The position numbers were made by a program, and so were the translations under genes. A stretch of 64,000 nt of DNA from Brasilonema angustatum HA4187-MV1 (GTDB lineage: Bacteria; Cyanobacteriota; Cyanobacteriia; Cyanobacteriales; Nostocaceae), in NCBI GenBank assembly GCA_019359695.1, contig JAHHGV010000002.1, positions 270,534-334,533 of the forward strand. Direction: 5' to 3'. The notes beneath the pieces are model-generated. The model worked only from the letters and a program-made list of their open reading frames with translations, was not told the DNA's origin and did no database searches. This document shows, in pieces, positions 1-9,842 of the stretch; the first letter of the stretch is position 1; each line of letters starts with the position of its first letter.

Positions 1-2
1 AG

Positions 3-100
3 AAATCCCATGCAAAAAATAAAAGCCAAATGCCCTTTTCTTAGCGAAAACTACTGTTGTTTTTGAAACTCATAAGTATCAAATGACAACAAAAAAAAGT
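3..100. repeat. Direct repeat, left copy
   Basis: About 98 bp that recur with few changes at 522-620; both copies share the stretches TGCAAAAAATAAAAGCCAAA and ACTACTGTTGTTTTT. The two copies are about 519 bp apart and the double-glycine peptide gene lies between them. The right copy sits upstream of that gene on the minus strand, so the left copy probably sits upstream of a second, similar gene just beyond the window edge. This is the signature of a tandem duplication of a promoter-plus-gene unit. Confidence 0.75.
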
Positions 101-130
101 ATTTGGATAATTTATTTTTCGCTATTCCTT

Positions 131-400
131 TTAGTGACCTTTGCCTGAACCACCAGATGATGAGCCAGATGATGAGCCTGCTGATGCGCTTGATGAGCCA
201 CCGTTGTTGACATAAATATTGTTAATAACAGTAGTAGTAGGCTGTTGGTTGTACCCGCCGTAGCCGCCGAAAAGCCCACCTAAAAGCCCAAAAAGTAAAC
301 CAAGAGTACCACCCGAAACTGTGGATTGATTTTCATCAGACAAATCAGACATGTAGCTCTCATCTAGAGAAACTAGTTGATATTTAGATTCGGTCGTCAT
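131..400 (-). CDS. Small double-glycine leader peptide, Gly/Ser-rich
   Basis: An 89-residue peptide. Residues about 19-31 (LSDENQSTVSGG) match the double-glycine leader pattern LSxxExxxVxGG that marks substrates of peptidase-containing ABC exporters (class II bacteriocin and related cyanobacterial peptides). The part after GG begins with a glycine/leucine-rich hydrophobic stretch, followed by an Asn/Thr segment and a Ser/Gly tail. The leader resemblance is seen directly; export and processing are inferred. No exporter or maturation enzyme is visible in this window. The gene lies in a ~519 bp tandem unit, so paralogues are likely to the left. Function unknown: bacteriocin-like, signalling or cell-surface peptide are all possible. 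Confidence 0.6.
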   Translation of the reverse strand: MTTESKYQLVSLDESYMSDLSDENQSTVSGGTLGLLFGLLGGLFGGYGGYNQQPTTTVINNIYVNNGGSSSASAGSSSGSSSGGSGKGH

Positions 401-521
401 GATAACTCACTATTTGGTGAAAGTTTTCTTTGTGTTGATGAGTTTTTCTGAATACTTCACAAAACAAAATGCTAGTAAATGCATCTGCTTAGGAAATACC
501 AGGTATTAATTTAACAATAAA

Positions 522-620
522 TTCCATGCAAAAAATAAAAGCCAAATGCCTTTACTTAGCTGAAACTACTGTTGTTTTTTAAACTCACAAGTATCAAATT
601 ACAACAAACAAACAAAAAAG
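522..620. repeat. Direct repeat, right copy
   Basis: Second copy of the repeat at 3-100. It lies about 120 bp upstream of the peptide gene start and so probably carries its promoter region. The remaining spacer from 621 to 1212 is very AT-rich and I see no gene in it. Confidence 0.75.
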
Positions 621-1212
621 TATAGTGTTTTTATTTTATTTTTTATAAAATTCTGATAAAGAATAAAAAAATACATATAAAAATATGGTACTTAGAAAAA
701 AAGGAAAATCAAACTAGCTAAGATTCTTTTTTTTTCATAGCTTTTCAGTTTATAGCAATTCTATTGTTCAAAAAATAAGCTTTTTGTTACTCAGTATTAA
801 CATGTTAATATTTAGCCAATATCAATAATTTTAAGAAACTTTAAAATTCTTCTGAAGATATCAAAAAATATAAAAACCATGATATATCGCACATTAAAAA
901 TAACGAATTAAAAAATATTACGAATAAATATTTCTTTTTTTTGAATAAAATTACTGCTGTCTATATGATTAGTAATTTTCTAAAAAAAGAAATACTATGA
1001 TTAGAGTTTTGCTGGTAAATGACCAACAAAATATATAGTAATCCGTGCAGAAGTTGTGAAATTACTCGTTGAGGCGCTTAACAAGCAACAGGCAAAATAA
1101 TAAAAAATGAACCGCGTAAGACTTGGGAGCTGCTTTTTCTAGGGTAGGACGCAAAGAGCGCGTTTTTGCATAAATCCTAATTGAGTTAAAAAAACTGCCT
1201 CTAGATAAATAA

Positions 1213-1230
1213 AGCCCGCTTGCGCGGGCT
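1213..1230 (-). terminator. Hairpin downstream of murB
   Basis: A 7-bp GC-rich stem (AGCCCGC / GCGGGCT) with a 4-nt loop, about 100 bp past the murB stop. On the minus strand it is followed by a T-rich stretch (TTTATTTATC), so it could end the murC-murB transcript. A dispersed palindrome is the alternative. Confidence 0.45.
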
Positions 1231-1326
1231 ACAAATAAAAATATTTAGCGTTCTTGTGAAAAAACTTCTGCTTATTTGATAAAGAGGGGGAGAAAAAGTT
1301 ATATTTTTCTCATAAAACTTGGTTCA

Positions 1327-2325
1327 TCAAGCAGCTTGAAACTCTCCTAGCATTTTTACTTCTGGTTCTAACGGAATAGACCAACGTTCTTGTACCTGAT
1401 GTTGGACATGGCGAATGAGATTGAAAATATCCCAAGCACTAGCGCCACCACAGTTAACGATAAAATTAGCATGCCGTTGTGCAACTTGCGCTTTGCCAAT
1501 TTGGTAGCCTTTGAGACCAGTCTGTTCAATTAACCAGCCTGCGGTGTAAGGTTTAGGATTGCGGAATACACTACCACAACTGGGCAAGTGATAGGGTTGA
1601 GTGTTTAGTCGATGCTCTTTGTGTTGTTTGGTAGCTGCTAAAACTTCTGTTGGGTTTGCCCCTGGCTGGAGTTGAAAAGTCGCTTGGGTGACGATGCGAT
1701 CGCTTCCTTGGAGGATAGAGGTGCGGTAGCTGTAGCTCAACTGTTCGCGGGTGAGAGTTTCCACAGTTCCATTCGGTAAAAGTACTTGAGCACTTACTAA
1801 TATATCTGCGATACAACTATTGTGTGCCCCTGCATTCATCACTATGGCACCCCCAATAGTTCCAGGAATACCAACAGCCCACTCAAATCCTTGCCATCCC
1901 CGCTCTGCTACCTGCCATGCTAGGCTTGGAATTGGGTCTCCTGCAGCGACAGTTAACTGACCTGTTTCTAAGTCAAAATGGCTATGGCGCAAATGACGAG
2001 TCACAATCACTAAACCTGGTATCCCACAATCACTGACGAGCAAGTTAGATCCTGCTCCTAGTATTGTGACTGGTAAATTATGTGTTCTCGCATACTGAAT
2101 ACTGGCTTGCAGAGCTTCTAAGTTTCGAGGGGCAACACACCACTCAGCAGGTCCACCGACTCTGTATGAAGTATACGCTGCAAGCGTTACTTGAGATTTA
2201 ATAACACAATCAGTACCAAGTAAATAAATTTCTTTACTTTCGATGGAATTATTAGATGTTATTAGCCTGCTATTTGTCATACCAGAAACTTTGCAGACAT
2301 TTGCTACTGCCTGGGATATTGTCAT
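1327..2325 (-). CDS. murB: UDP-N-acetylenolpyruvoylglucosamine reductase
   Basis: MurB, the NADPH/FAD enzyme that reduces UDP-GlcNAc-enolpyruvate to UDP-MurNAc in cytoplasmic peptidoglycan precursor synthesis. The 332 residues have the family's features: the [11 protein letters not shown] segment near residue 52, the FAD pyrophosphate-binding LGAGSNLLV segment near 94, [20 protein letters not shown] in the middle, and CGSVFRNP carrying the catalytic serine near residue 252. The first ~35 residues are a poorly conserved extension, so the true start could be somewhat downstream. It follows murC by 155 bp on the same strand, the usual cyanobacterial pairing, and is probably cotranscribed with it. 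Confidence 0.95.
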   Translation of the reverse strand: MTISQAVANVCKVSGMTNSRLITSNNSIESKEIYLLGTDCVIKSQVTLAAYTSYRVGGPAEWCVAPRNLEALQASIQYARTHNLPVTILGAGSNLLVSDCGIPGLVIVTRHLRHSHFDLETGQLTVAAGDPIPSLAWQVAERGWQGFEWAVGIPGTIGGAIVMNAGAHNSCIADILVSAQVLLPNGTVETLTREQLSYSYRTSILQGSDRIVTQATFQLQPGANPTEVLAATKQHKEHRLNTQPYHLPSCGSVFRNPKPYTAGWLIEQTGLKGYQIGKAQVAQRHANFIVNCGGASAWDIFNLIRHVQHQVQERWSIPLEPEVKMLGEFQAA

Positions 2326-2480
2326 ATCTTTTAGAATGCGCTGAGTTTAGATGTTTGTATGCCGTAAAAATACGACACCAATGAGAAGCCATGTAACTAT
2401 TGCTAAACGGACACTATGCGAATAAGGGAAACCAACTTATACGAAAGTTGTACTCCCTGTCTGGGGGTAAAAAACTTTCC

Positions 2481-3944
2481 TTAAGAAGTTGCCTTAGCTG
2501 GTGGACATTGTGTCGCCATGACTTCGGGAATCACTTGATTAATATTCCCAGCTCCGAGAAACAGCGCCAAGTCTCCATAATGCAGAGTTTGCTGTAAGTA
2601 TTCGCAGACTGAGGCTAAAGTTGGTTGATACATTACCTGCGGGTGCTGTTTAGCTACCTCACTTGCAAGTTTTTCACCACTGACTTGCCCCAAGTTTGGC
2701 TCGCCTGCACTGTAAATGTCAGTGAGGATAACTAAATCAGCATGACTAAACGATTGAGCAAATTCTTCCAAAAAGGTAAGCGTGCGGCTATAGCGATGGG
2801 GCTGGAAGATCGCAACTACTCTGTGTCCTGGTCTTGCCTGTAAGCGTGCAGCAGCAAGAGTAGCACGAATTTCACTCGGGTGATGGGCGTAATCATCAAT
2901 AAAAGTGATGCCATTAACTTCACCCCGGAATTCAAAACGGCGTCTTGCGCCTTCAAAGGTCGCAAGACCCTTAGCTATTTCTGCAAATTTTAAGCCCAAG
3001 ATCCGACCAACCGCCACTGCGGCTAGAGCATTACTGAGGTTGTGCTTACTGAGTAAGCGCAAGTTCAACACACCCAAAGCCTTGCTCCTTTCCCATACAA
3101 GAGCTGTGGTACCATCGGCTTTATAGTCCACGTTGCTGACAGTGTAGTCAGCACCAGTTTCAGGATTTAGGCTATAGCTAATCGTTGGTTGTAGGCGATC
3201 GCGTACAGTCGTGCAATCAATGCTGCCTACCAAAGTTTTACAGCCTTTTGCAAATGTCTGAAAAGTTTCCACCACTTCCTCTAATGTGTCGTAGTGGTCG
3301 GGATGGTCTAATTCTATGTTAGTGATAATACCTATTTCTGGGCTATGTTTAACCAGAGAACCATCTGATTCATCTGCTTCTGCTACTAAATACTGACTTT
3401 GCCCCAGTCGGGCATTGCCTTCCCAAGCATTCACTTCTCCACCGACTAAAATAGTTGGATCAAGACCTGCTTCGAGTAGCATATAACCAATCATGCTACT
3501 TGTTGTCGTTTTTCCGTGGGTTCCTGCGACAGCAATACTATTATATTGAGTAATCAATGCTGCCAGTACATCAGACCGATGAAAAATTGGGCAACCTAAT
3601 TCTAATGCTGCTTTGTACTCTAAATTAGTTGTGTTAATGGCTGTTGAACAAATAACTTGAGGTAATTTTGCTTTCGAGAAAGTAGATAGTTCTTCTTGAG
3701 TGTTTAATACTACTCCAGTCGGGTGACAATGAGGACGAAAGAATTCGAGATTGCTTGCCTCTTGTTTACCAAAAATATGAGTTCCGATTAATTCTAAACG
3801 TCGAGTAATATGGTTTGGACGAAGATCTGAACCAGATACTGGCAGATGACGCTTTGCTAGCACATATGCTAAAGCAGACATGCCTATGCCGCCAATACCA
3901 ATGAAATGAAATGGTCTACCGCAAAACTCTACTGTATCTTTCAT
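2481..3944 (-). CDS. murC: UDP-N-acetylmuramate--L-alanine ligase
   Basis: MurC, the ATP-dependent ligase that adds L-alanine to UDP-MurNAc in the cytoplasm. The N-terminal dinucleotide-type loop HFIGIGGIGMSALAY is near residue 15, and the Mur-ligase ATP loop AGTHGKTTTSSM follows in the second domain. Other family marks are ITNIELDHPDHY, LSKHNLSNALAA and FIDDYAHHPSEI. I start at the ATG at 3944, because AGAGGAT lies 8 bp before it. An in-frame codon at 3974 adds ten unconserved residues. It is first in a murC-murB unit. Confidence 0.95.
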   Translation of the reverse strand: MKDTVEFCGRPFHFIGIGGIGMSALAYVLAKRHLPVSGSDLRPNHITRRLELIGTHIFGKQEASNLEFFRPHCHPTGVVLNTQEELSTFSKAKLPQVICSTAINTTNLEYKAALELGCPIFHRSDVLAALITQYNSIAVAGTHGKTTTSSMIGYMLLEAGLDPTILVGGEVNAWEGNARLGQSQYLVAEADESDGSLVKHSPEIGIITNIELDHPDHYDTLEEVVETFQTFAKGCKTLVGSIDCTTVRDRLQPTISYSLNPETGADYTVSNVDYKADGTTALVWERSKALGVLNLRLLSKHNLSNALAAVAVGRILGLKFAEIAKGLATFEGARRRFEFRGEVNGITFIDDYAHHPSEIRATLAAARLQARPGHRVVAIFQPHRYSRTLTFLEEFAQSFSHADLVILTDIYSAGEPNLGQVSGEKLASEVAKQHPQVMYQPTLASVCEYLQQTLHYGDLALFLGAGNINQVIPEVMATQCPPAKATS

Positions 3945-4349
3945 TGATTTATCCTCTATCACCACACCACACAATCATCCTAAATGACACGCGTATCATA
4001 ACAGGAATTCGATTTTTACTGATACTGCCTTTGTACCACCATTTTTATAACCGATAAGTTGTTTTTTTCACGATTATTTTTCTCATTCCAATCGATTTTA
4101 CCCTTGTTAGTCATTTTTTCTCTTTATTAACAGATATTATGATTATTCTGAAACTTTATGCTCAATCGGGAAACTCCTCGTTGTAATTGTAAATATATGT
4201 TTTTAGCTGCCGATCTCAAATTTGCTATAATTATGAGCTGGTAAATAAAGCCTTTTAAAATTGAAGAAAGCTTGAGAGTTAGTGGATACACCAATTGGCA
4301 ATTATTTGAGGTACTTTTGCTCCAGTTCCTAATGTACACGTGCTTCTAG

Positions 4350-4678
4350 CCAAGACAGCTTTGGACGGAACTCTTTTAGAACGAGTCGTTTGGGTGTCTT
4401 CACAAAATTTTTCTCAGAAATATATATAGTGGAACGACTTATTGCAGACAACCTGGGATTGACTGTATCACTCGTTTTTGAAAAGTCGTTCTGGCATTCC
4501 TTATACTATTGACACCCTGATTGCCTTGCTGGCTACTTATCCCAATACTCACTGGTACTAGATTCTTGGTGATAGAACATTTCAAGCCTTACCTCATTGG
4601 TACGGTGGACAAGAATTAGGACAATTGTGTGATTGGTTAATTGCACCCAGACTCCTAGGCTGTGAGAACATAGCTTAA
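4350..4678 (+). pseudogene. Decayed coding remnant, possibly a DDE transposase
   Basis: In the 1.4-kb gap between murC and gap2, plus-strand frames give protein-like fragments broken by stops and frame changes. One reads ALDGTLLERVVW. Another runs from about 4505 to 4678: it reads TLIALLATYPNTHWY, has an internal TAG, then continues ILGDRTFQALPHWYGGQELG and LCDWLIAPRLLG to a TAA. The LGDR(E/T)F-type and LD-T motifs are what IS4-like DDE transposases carry, but the match is weak and rests on memory of the family. No terminal repeats were found. Confidence 0.3.
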
Positions 4679-4689
4679 GGTAGGTTAAT

Positions 4690-5050
4690 GTGCAAGTGAG
4701 GCAGCGCGGACGCCACATGCCTAGGTCGGGAAACCCTCCTGCAGCAGTGGCTCGTCTAGGGGGTTTCCACGCCAGGTGCTACAACGGGGGGAACCCCAAC
4801 GCCCTTCGGGAACGCCCGTCGCCTACGGAGGGAGACCCTCCTGCAGCGCTGGTCTCACCAGATACCTACGGAGGGAGACCCTCATCAAGTACTGGCTCCC
4901 TCCGGGTTCGCCAGTCGCCTACGGAGGGAGACCCTCCTGCAGCGCTGGACTCACCGCAACGCACTGGCTCCCCATGTTAGCGAAGCGAGCCGTAGGCTGC
5001 GACTGGCGTTAGCGCAGCGAGACCGGAGGTCTTCCCCCGAAGGGGTAAGT
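4690..5050. repeat. GC-rich dispersed repeat cluster
   Basis: A dense block of GC-rich modules. The 19-mer CCTACGGAGGGAGACCCTC occurs at 4822, 4865 and 4918, interleaved with CTGCAGCGCTGG and GCTCCC-type modules. Open frames in it are a by-product of the repeat and not genes. Related modules recur at 11882-12060, 27848-27970, 45045-45195 and 54883-54960, and inside two genes. From 5051 to 5354 I see only AT-rich upstream DNA of gap2, with the short inverted repeat CCTGTATACAAACAGG near 5213. Confidence 0.8.
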
Positions 5051-5354
5051 ACAACTCAATGGAGTAGACGAATATTTTAGCATACATTGGTACTTTTTGC
5101 ATGACATTATAGTGAAATTTTAGTGAAGTCTTATTCATAAACTTTGCCATGATTGCCAATCAATTCCCTATTTAGTTCCACCAAGGAGTTAGGGCTTATA
5201 TTGACAACCACAACCTGTATACAAACAGGTAGGAAGAAAATATTTATTTTTTTTATAATGTAAAGCTTTATAGTTATAAATACTCCCCCTTTGCGGTATG
5301 ATCGGGGTCATGAGTAGCTTTTGTTAAGTATAAGTAGACAGAGGGCAAGACGCT

Positions 5355-6371
5355 GTGATTAGAGTTGCAATTAACGGTTTCGGGCGCATCGGGCGTAACT
5401 TTGCACGTTGCTGGGTAGGGAGAGAAAATAGCAATCTCGAACTTGTCGCTATCAATGACACATCCGACCCTAGAACCAATGCTCATCTGCTGAAGTATGA
5501 CTCGATGCTAGGGAAGTTAAATGGTGTTGACATTTCTGCCGATGATAACTCAATTACCGTTAACGGTAAGACTATTAAGTGTGTCTCCGACCGCAACCCA
5601 GAAAACTTGCCCTGGAAAGAGTGGGAAATTGATCTAGTTATCGAAGCAACAGGGGTTTTCACTTCCAGAGAAGGGGCGACAAAACATCTTAATGGTGGTG
5701 CAAAGAAAGTTCTCATCACCGCCCCAGGGAAAAACGAAGATGGGACTTTTGTGATTGGCGTGAATCATCACGATTACGACCACCAAAAGCACAACATTAT
5801 CAGTAACGCTAGCTGTACCACTAACTGCTTGGCTCCCATCGCGAAGGTGTTGCACGAGAAATTCGGCATCATCAAAGGTACTATGACCACCACTCACAGC
5901 TACACTGGTGACCAACGCTTACTAGACGCCTCTCACCGTGATGTCAGGCGGGCACGTGCTGCAGCCGTCAACATTGTGCCTACCTCCACAGGTGCGGCGA
6001 AAGCTGTAGCGCTGGTTCTACCAGACCTCAAAGGTAAGCTGAATGGCGTGGCGTTGCGCGTACCCACCCCTAACGTTTCCATGGTGGACTTTGTGATTCA
6101 GGTTGAAAGGCCTACTATTGCCGAAGAAGTCAACCAAGCCCTCAAAGACGCTTCCGAAGGTCAACTCAAAGGCATTTTGGATTACAGCGATCTCCCCCTG
6201 GTATCATCTGATTATCGAGGTACTGATGCTTCTTCGATTATTGATGCTAACTTGACTTTTGTTATGGGCGGCGACTTAGTGAAAGTCATGGCTTGGTATG
6301 ACAACGAGTGGGGTTACAGCCAGCGAGTCACTGACTTGGCAGAGTTAGTAGCCGAAAAATGGACTAACTAG
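5355..6371 (+). CDS. gap2: Glyceraldehyde-3-phosphate dehydrogenase, Gap2 type
   Basis: Photosynthetic GAPDH, which reduces 1,3-bisphosphoglycerate in the Calvin cycle and runs in gluconeogenesis. The 338 residues are full length. The N-terminal NAD(P) loop is INGFGRIGR (residues 6-14) and the catalytic cysteine is Cys154 in [12 protein letters not shown]. The substrate motif [19 protein letters not shown] and the C-terminal [11 protein letters not shown] are intact. The sequence resembles the cyanobacterial/plastid Gap2 (GapA/B) class more than glycolytic Gap1. The start codon is GTG. The gene is on its own, facing thiL tail to tail. Confidence 0.93.
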   Translation: MIRVAINGFGRIGRNFARCWVGRENSNLELVAINDTSDPRTNAHLLKYDSMLGKLNGVDISADDNSITVNGKTIKCVSDRNPENLPWKEWEIDLVIEATGVFTSREGATKHLNGGAKKVLITAPGKNEDGTFVIGVNHHDYDHQKHNIISNASCTTNCLAPIAKVLHEKFGIIKGTMTTTHSYTGDQRLLDASHRDVRRARAAAVNIVPTSTGAAKAVALVLPDLKGKLNGVALRVPTPNVSMVDFVIQVERPTIAEEVNQALKDASEGQLKGILDYSDLPLVSSDYRGTDASSIIDANLTFVMGGDLVKVMAWYDNEWGYSQRVTDLAELVAEKWTN

Positions 6372-6406
6372 TCATTTGTCATTTGCATAAGACAAATAAC
6401 TAGCAG

Positions 6407-7426
6407 CTAACGATGAAAATGTTGAAACCCTCGATCAAGATTGAGAACTTGGTCGGGGTATTCTTTTGTTTGGTCATGCAAAATGACTGTTGATCCATCT
6501 GTGATTTTTCCCACAATAGCCGCGCCCTCACCAAGCTGTTGCACAAAAGTATATGCTTGCTCTTTTGGCAAGCACAGCACAAGCTCAAAGTCTTCGCCAC
6601 CGTATAAGGCATATTCTAGGGCTTGTTCTTGTGTCAGCCAATGATCGAACTGTGTTGGTAAAGGAATTTGAGTGCGTTCAATAACAGCACCAACACCACT
6701 GGCGCGGCAAATTTGCACCACAGCATCTGCCAAGCCGTCGCTACTGTCCATACCAGCGACAAAAGGGGTATGAGAGTCTAGAATTTCCCATAGAATTGGT
6801 AAGACATCTAATCGGGGTTTGGGTCTTTGGTGTGCCTGAATTAATATTGTGCGATCGCTCTGACTCAGATTTTCCCCAAAATCAGGATGCAGCAGCAATT
6901 GTAAGCCAGCAGCACTAGCCCCGTGAACACCTGTGACAACTATGGCATCTCCCACTTTAGCTTGGTTACGGCGAATAACACCTGAGGGGTCAACTTGACC
7001 AAAAGCGGAAATGGCTATCGTAGTTGTGGGCGATCGCACAATATCACCACCAACAATTGACGTATTGTACTTTTGCAGGCATTGGGTCATTCCCTGGTAC
7101 AATTGTTCCACCCAACTGACAGTAACCTCGCCAGGGAGTCCTAGTCCGACAGTAATTCCTAAGGGAGTTGCACCCATTGCTGCTATATCTGATAAGTTAG
7201 CAGCAACGGCACGCCAACCAGCATCTTCACCAGAAGTAGTCAGTTCACTGAAATGGACACCATCAACCAACACATCAGTTGTGACTACCAAAGATTGTCC
7301 TGGTTCAGTAGAAAGCACAGCCGCATCATCTCCGATAATTTCTGGAGGACAAAAGCGCTGCAATCTTTCTAAAAGACCTTGCTCTCCAATATCTTGAACT
7401 CGCAAAGAGGATAATTCATTGTTCAC
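6407..7426 (-). CDS. thiL: Thiamine-monophosphate kinase
   Basis: ThiL phosphorylates thiamine monophosphate to thiamine diphosphate with ATP. The 339-residue protein carries the PurM-type signatures: IGDDAAVL near residue 36, VVTTDVLVDGVHF near 49, the metal-binding GDIVRSP segment, GVHGASAAGLQLL, and AGMDSSDGLADAV. The C-terminal YGGEDFELVL is also typical. The start codon is GTG. It converges with gap2, only 35 bp away, and there is no other thiamine gene beside it. Confidence 0.92.
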   Translation of the reverse strand: MNNELSSLRVQDIGEQGLLERLQRFCPPEIIGDDAAVLSTEPGQSLVVTTDVLVDGVHFSELTTSGEDAGWRAVAANLSDIAAMGATPLGITVGLGLPGEVTVSWVEQLYQGMTQCLQKYNTSIVGGDIVRSPTTTIAISAFGQVDPSGVIRRNQAKVGDAIVVTGVHGASAAGLQLLLHPDFGENLSQSDRTILIQAHQRPKPRLDVLPILWEILDSHTPFVAGMDSSDGLADAVVQICRASGVGAVIERTQIPLPTQFDHWLTQEQALEYALYGGEDFELVLCLPKEQAYTFVQQLGEGAAIVGKITDGSTVILHDQTKEYPDQVLNLDRGFQHFHR

Positions 7427-7486
7427 AGTTACTTTTCTGCTTTGGACTATTTTTTGATGCTTTGCAAAAATCCTGTTTAAAGCTAT

Positions 7487-7580
7487 TAGGACTTACGCAC
7501 GAGTTACTAATGAACTTGAGTGTGAAATTGCTTCCTTACGTCGCAACGGCTGCAACTACGTTATTTTTGCGTAAGTCCTA
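7487..7580. mobile_element. 94-bp MITE with perfect terminal inverted repeats
   Basis: The ends are TAGGACTTACGCA (7487-7499) and its exact reverse complement TGCGTAAGTCCTA (7568-7580). GCTAT is present directly on both sides (7482-7486 and 7581-7585), a plausible 5-bp target-site duplication. There is no coding capacity, so it is a non-autonomous element. It sits between the 5' ends of thiL and the spacer after the aminotransferase. The same termini are known from MITEs of filamentous cyanobacteria. Confidence 0.85.
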
Positions 7581-7704
7581 GCTATTTCAATCCACTGATG
7601 CATGCAGATAGATTAGAGAATTTATCTGGTGTGTATTTGTGGTCTTATATTCAAAAAATTTACTTTTGTAGGAAATGCACAGAAACGACTCGTGATAATT
7701 TTTC

Positions 7705-8907
7705 TTATAAAAACTTTGCAATTCTCTCAACAGCAGTTTCCAATACTGGTGTATCATGCACTAAGGCAAAGCGGACATATCCTTCTCCAGATTTACCAAA
7801 GCCTGCACCTGGTGAGGCAGCTATGCCTGTTTTTTCTACAAGCTGAGTACAAAAGCCGATAGAATCTTGACTCCACCGTTCTGGTAACTTTGCCCAGATA
7901 TACATTGTTGCCTTGGGCGTGGGGACATACCAACCAATACGGTGTAAAGCGCTGACAAAGGTATCTCGGCGTTGGCGCAAGGTGTTAACAGAGGTTTTGA
8001 CCCCAGTCTGTGGACCAGTCAGGGCAGCAACAGCACCGTTCAAAATTCCCCGATACTGATTAAAATCAACTGCTGCTTTTATCTGGCGTAAAGCATTAAT
8101 TAACTGGGCATTACCGATGGCGTAGCCAATACGGAAGCCGCCCATGTTGTATGACTTGGAAAGGGTGAAAAACTCAATTGAGACGCTTTTGTCTGGATCC
8201 GCTTGTAGAATTGAGGGAGCAAGGGATTTGCCCCAATTCTCGGTTCCTAGTTCTGAGTCGTTACTTTCCTCAAAGACCAAATCTACGTAGGGGAAATCGT
8301 GGACTAGGACAATATTGTGTTCCTGACAAAAACTAACTGCTTCTTTAAAGAAGGATAGCGGTGCGATCGCCGCAGTTGGATTATGAGGGTAGCTTAAGAC
8401 CATCATCCGCGACTGTGCTAATACAGGTGTAGGAATATCTGTAAACACAGGTAGAAACCCGTTTTCTGCCCGTATTGGCATTGGGTAAATTTGACCATTT
8501 GCCAAGTGTACTCCTCCCGCGTGGGAGGGGTAACCCGGATCAAGCAATAGAGCAAAATCTCCTGGATTGAGGACAGCTAAAGGCAAATGTGCTGTACCTT
8601 CTTGGGAGCCAATGAGGGGCAGTACCTCTGTTTCTGGATTGACGGGAATACCAAATCTTTCAATATACCAGCTTGCGACTGCTTGGCGAAAAACTTGAGT
8701 GCCGTGAAATAGTAAGTAGCCGTGGGTACTTGGGTTGTGTAAAGATTGGGCGATCGCCTCGATGACGTGCGCCTCAGCGGATAGGTCCGAAGACCCCAGC
8801 GACAAATCTATTAACTCTTGTCCATAAGCCAAAGCTTTTGTTTTGGCTTTGTCCATATCAGCAAATACATTTGATTGCAGGGGTTGTATACGTTTAGCAA
8901 ACTGCAT
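7705..8907 (-). CDS. PLP-dependent aminotransferase, class I/II (DAP aminotransferase-like)
   Basis: A 400-residue fold-type I aminotransferase. The PLP lysine is in the FFTLSKSYNMGGFRIGYAIG-type segment near residue 236. LSYPHNPT carries the conserved Asn, and the C-terminal GYVRFAL carries the substrate-binding Arg. It resembles cyanobacterial proteins labelled LL-diaminopimelate or succinyl-diaminopimelate aminotransferase. It differs from the well-studied ~410-residue DapL, so the substrate is not proven; aspartate or another amino acid is possible. It stands alone, with no lysine or cell-wall gene beside it. The start is the ATG of MQFAKRIQPLQ, which is conserved in relatives. Confidence 0.8.
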   Translation of the reverse strand: MQFAKRIQPLQSNVFADMDKAKTKALAYGQELIDLSLGSSDLSAEAHVIEAIAQSLHNPSTHGYLLFHGTQVFRQAVASWYIERFGIPVNPETEVLPLIGSQEGTAHLPLAVLNPGDFALLLDPGYPSHAGGVHLANGQIYPMPIRAENGFLPVFTDIPTPVLAQSRMMVLSYPHNPTAAIAPLSFFKEAVSFCQEHNIVLVHDFPYVDLVFEESNDSELGTENWGKSLAPSILQADPDKSVSIEFFTLSKSYNMGGFRIGYAIGNAQLINALRQIKAAVDFNQYRGILNGAVAALTGPQTGVKTSVNTLRQRRDTFVSALHRIGWYVPTPKATMYIWAKLPERWSQDSIGFCTQLVEKTGIAASPGAGFGKSGEGYVRFALVHDTPVLETAVERIAKFL

Positions 8908-9400
8908 TTTTCGTCCTTTGTCGTGACATACTCCTGCACTGACTGCAAGCAGTACAGTGTAGGCATCTCAACCAATCCAGCTATTGCTTCGGAGGCGTTG
9001 AGCTTTGTTTTGAGTCCACGAAATGCCCTACCGCAGACTATCCAAATCTTACCTTGTACGCTACAAATTTTACTGCCCTGGATGAGATGCACAGCTTTTC
9101 GCACTATCGGACAAACCCGGAGGTGATTTGTATTAATCAAGATGTGCCTACTTACTTCGTTTGCTGTGCAACGGAGTCGCTTACCAATGATCGCAGTGCC
9201 ACTGGACAGAGGCTTATCAGACACCGATAAGGGTGAAGTTAACCAAGACAATTCTACCAAAAAACGCAAAAATCGCCTATTCGTCGTCCACCCCATCACT
9301 GATCTGATTAAAATCAAATATTGCTCAAGGCGGGGGTCTAACACGAAAAAGGGACAAAATGCGTCGGGTGGGACTCCTTATCGCCCCAAAATTCATCCCA

Positions 9401-9424
9401 ACACTTACCACGAAGTGGAAGTGT
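9401..9424. other. Hairpin at a possible IS200/IS605 element end
   Basis: A stem of ACACTT-CCAC against GTGG-AAGTGT with one bulged A and a GAA loop, preceded by ATTCATCCCA and followed by GGGGCTTC. Such subterminal hairpins are typical of IS200/IS605-type ends. No intact tnpA or tnpB is present. The spacer 8908-9512 around it otherwise holds no gene I can support; a minus-strand open frame overlapping the aminotransferase start has no recognisable domain. Confidence 0.35.
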
Positions 9425-9512
9425 GGGGCTTCTTTTGGTTCCAGCTAAGTCAATTGTCTTTAGTCCTTGGTCAATAGCAAGGGACTAAGGACTCAGGACT
9501 AACGACAAATGA

Positions 9513-9842
9513 CTAATTGAGATGAGAATCTAAGAGGCTGAGTAATTTGTCTTTGCTGATGACTCCCTCAGTGGATGCCAAAAGTTTGTCTCCTTGAAGA
9601 AGTCTGAAAGCTGGTACACCTTCGACCTGGTACTGCTTGACTGCAACTGGGTTAGGATCAACTTCCATTTTTACCACTTTCAGGCGATCGCTGTAGGTGG
9701 TAGCTGCGGAGTTTACCAGTGGCGACATCAATTGACAAGGTCCACACCAGGAAGCCCAAAAATAAATTAATACAGGCTTATTGGCTTTCAACACTTCCGT
9801 TTCAAACTCAGCATCAGTTATGGTTACAACACTGCTGCTCAT
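9513..9842 (-). CDS. Thioredoxin
   Basis: A 109-residue single-domain thioredoxin, a cytoplasmic disulfide reductase. The active site is WCGPC with Cys33 and Cys36 in FWASWCGPCQLM, and the cis-proline loop is EGVPAFRLLQ. The start is set at the ATG at 9842, because GGAGA lies just upstream; an in-frame codon at 9857 adds only five residues. After the active site the usual KxxxP becomes QLMSPLV, seen in some divergent cyanobacterial thioredoxins. No partner gene is adjacent, so the target is unknown. Confidence 0.88.
   Translation of the reverse strand: MSSSVVTITDAEFETEVLKANKPVLIYFWASWCGPCQLMSPLVNSAATTYSDRLKVVKMEVDPNPVAVKQYQVEGVPAFRLLQGDKLLASTEGVISKDKLLSLLDSHLN

Noticed and set aside
4822..4936. 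Possible CRISPR array (three copies of CCTACGGAGGGAGACCCTC)
   Set aside because: Spacing is uneven (43 and 53 bp), the intervals are themselves repeat modules, and no cas gene is present.
4690..5012. Two overlapping plus-strand open frames rich in Pro, Arg and Gly
   Set aside because: They are translations of the GC-rich repeat block and repeat internally in step with the DNA modules.
8811..9344. 177-codon minus-strand open frame overlapping the aminotransferase start
   Set aside because: It overlaps a well-supported gene in another frame, has no recognisable domain and runs through a spacer with an IS-like hairpin.
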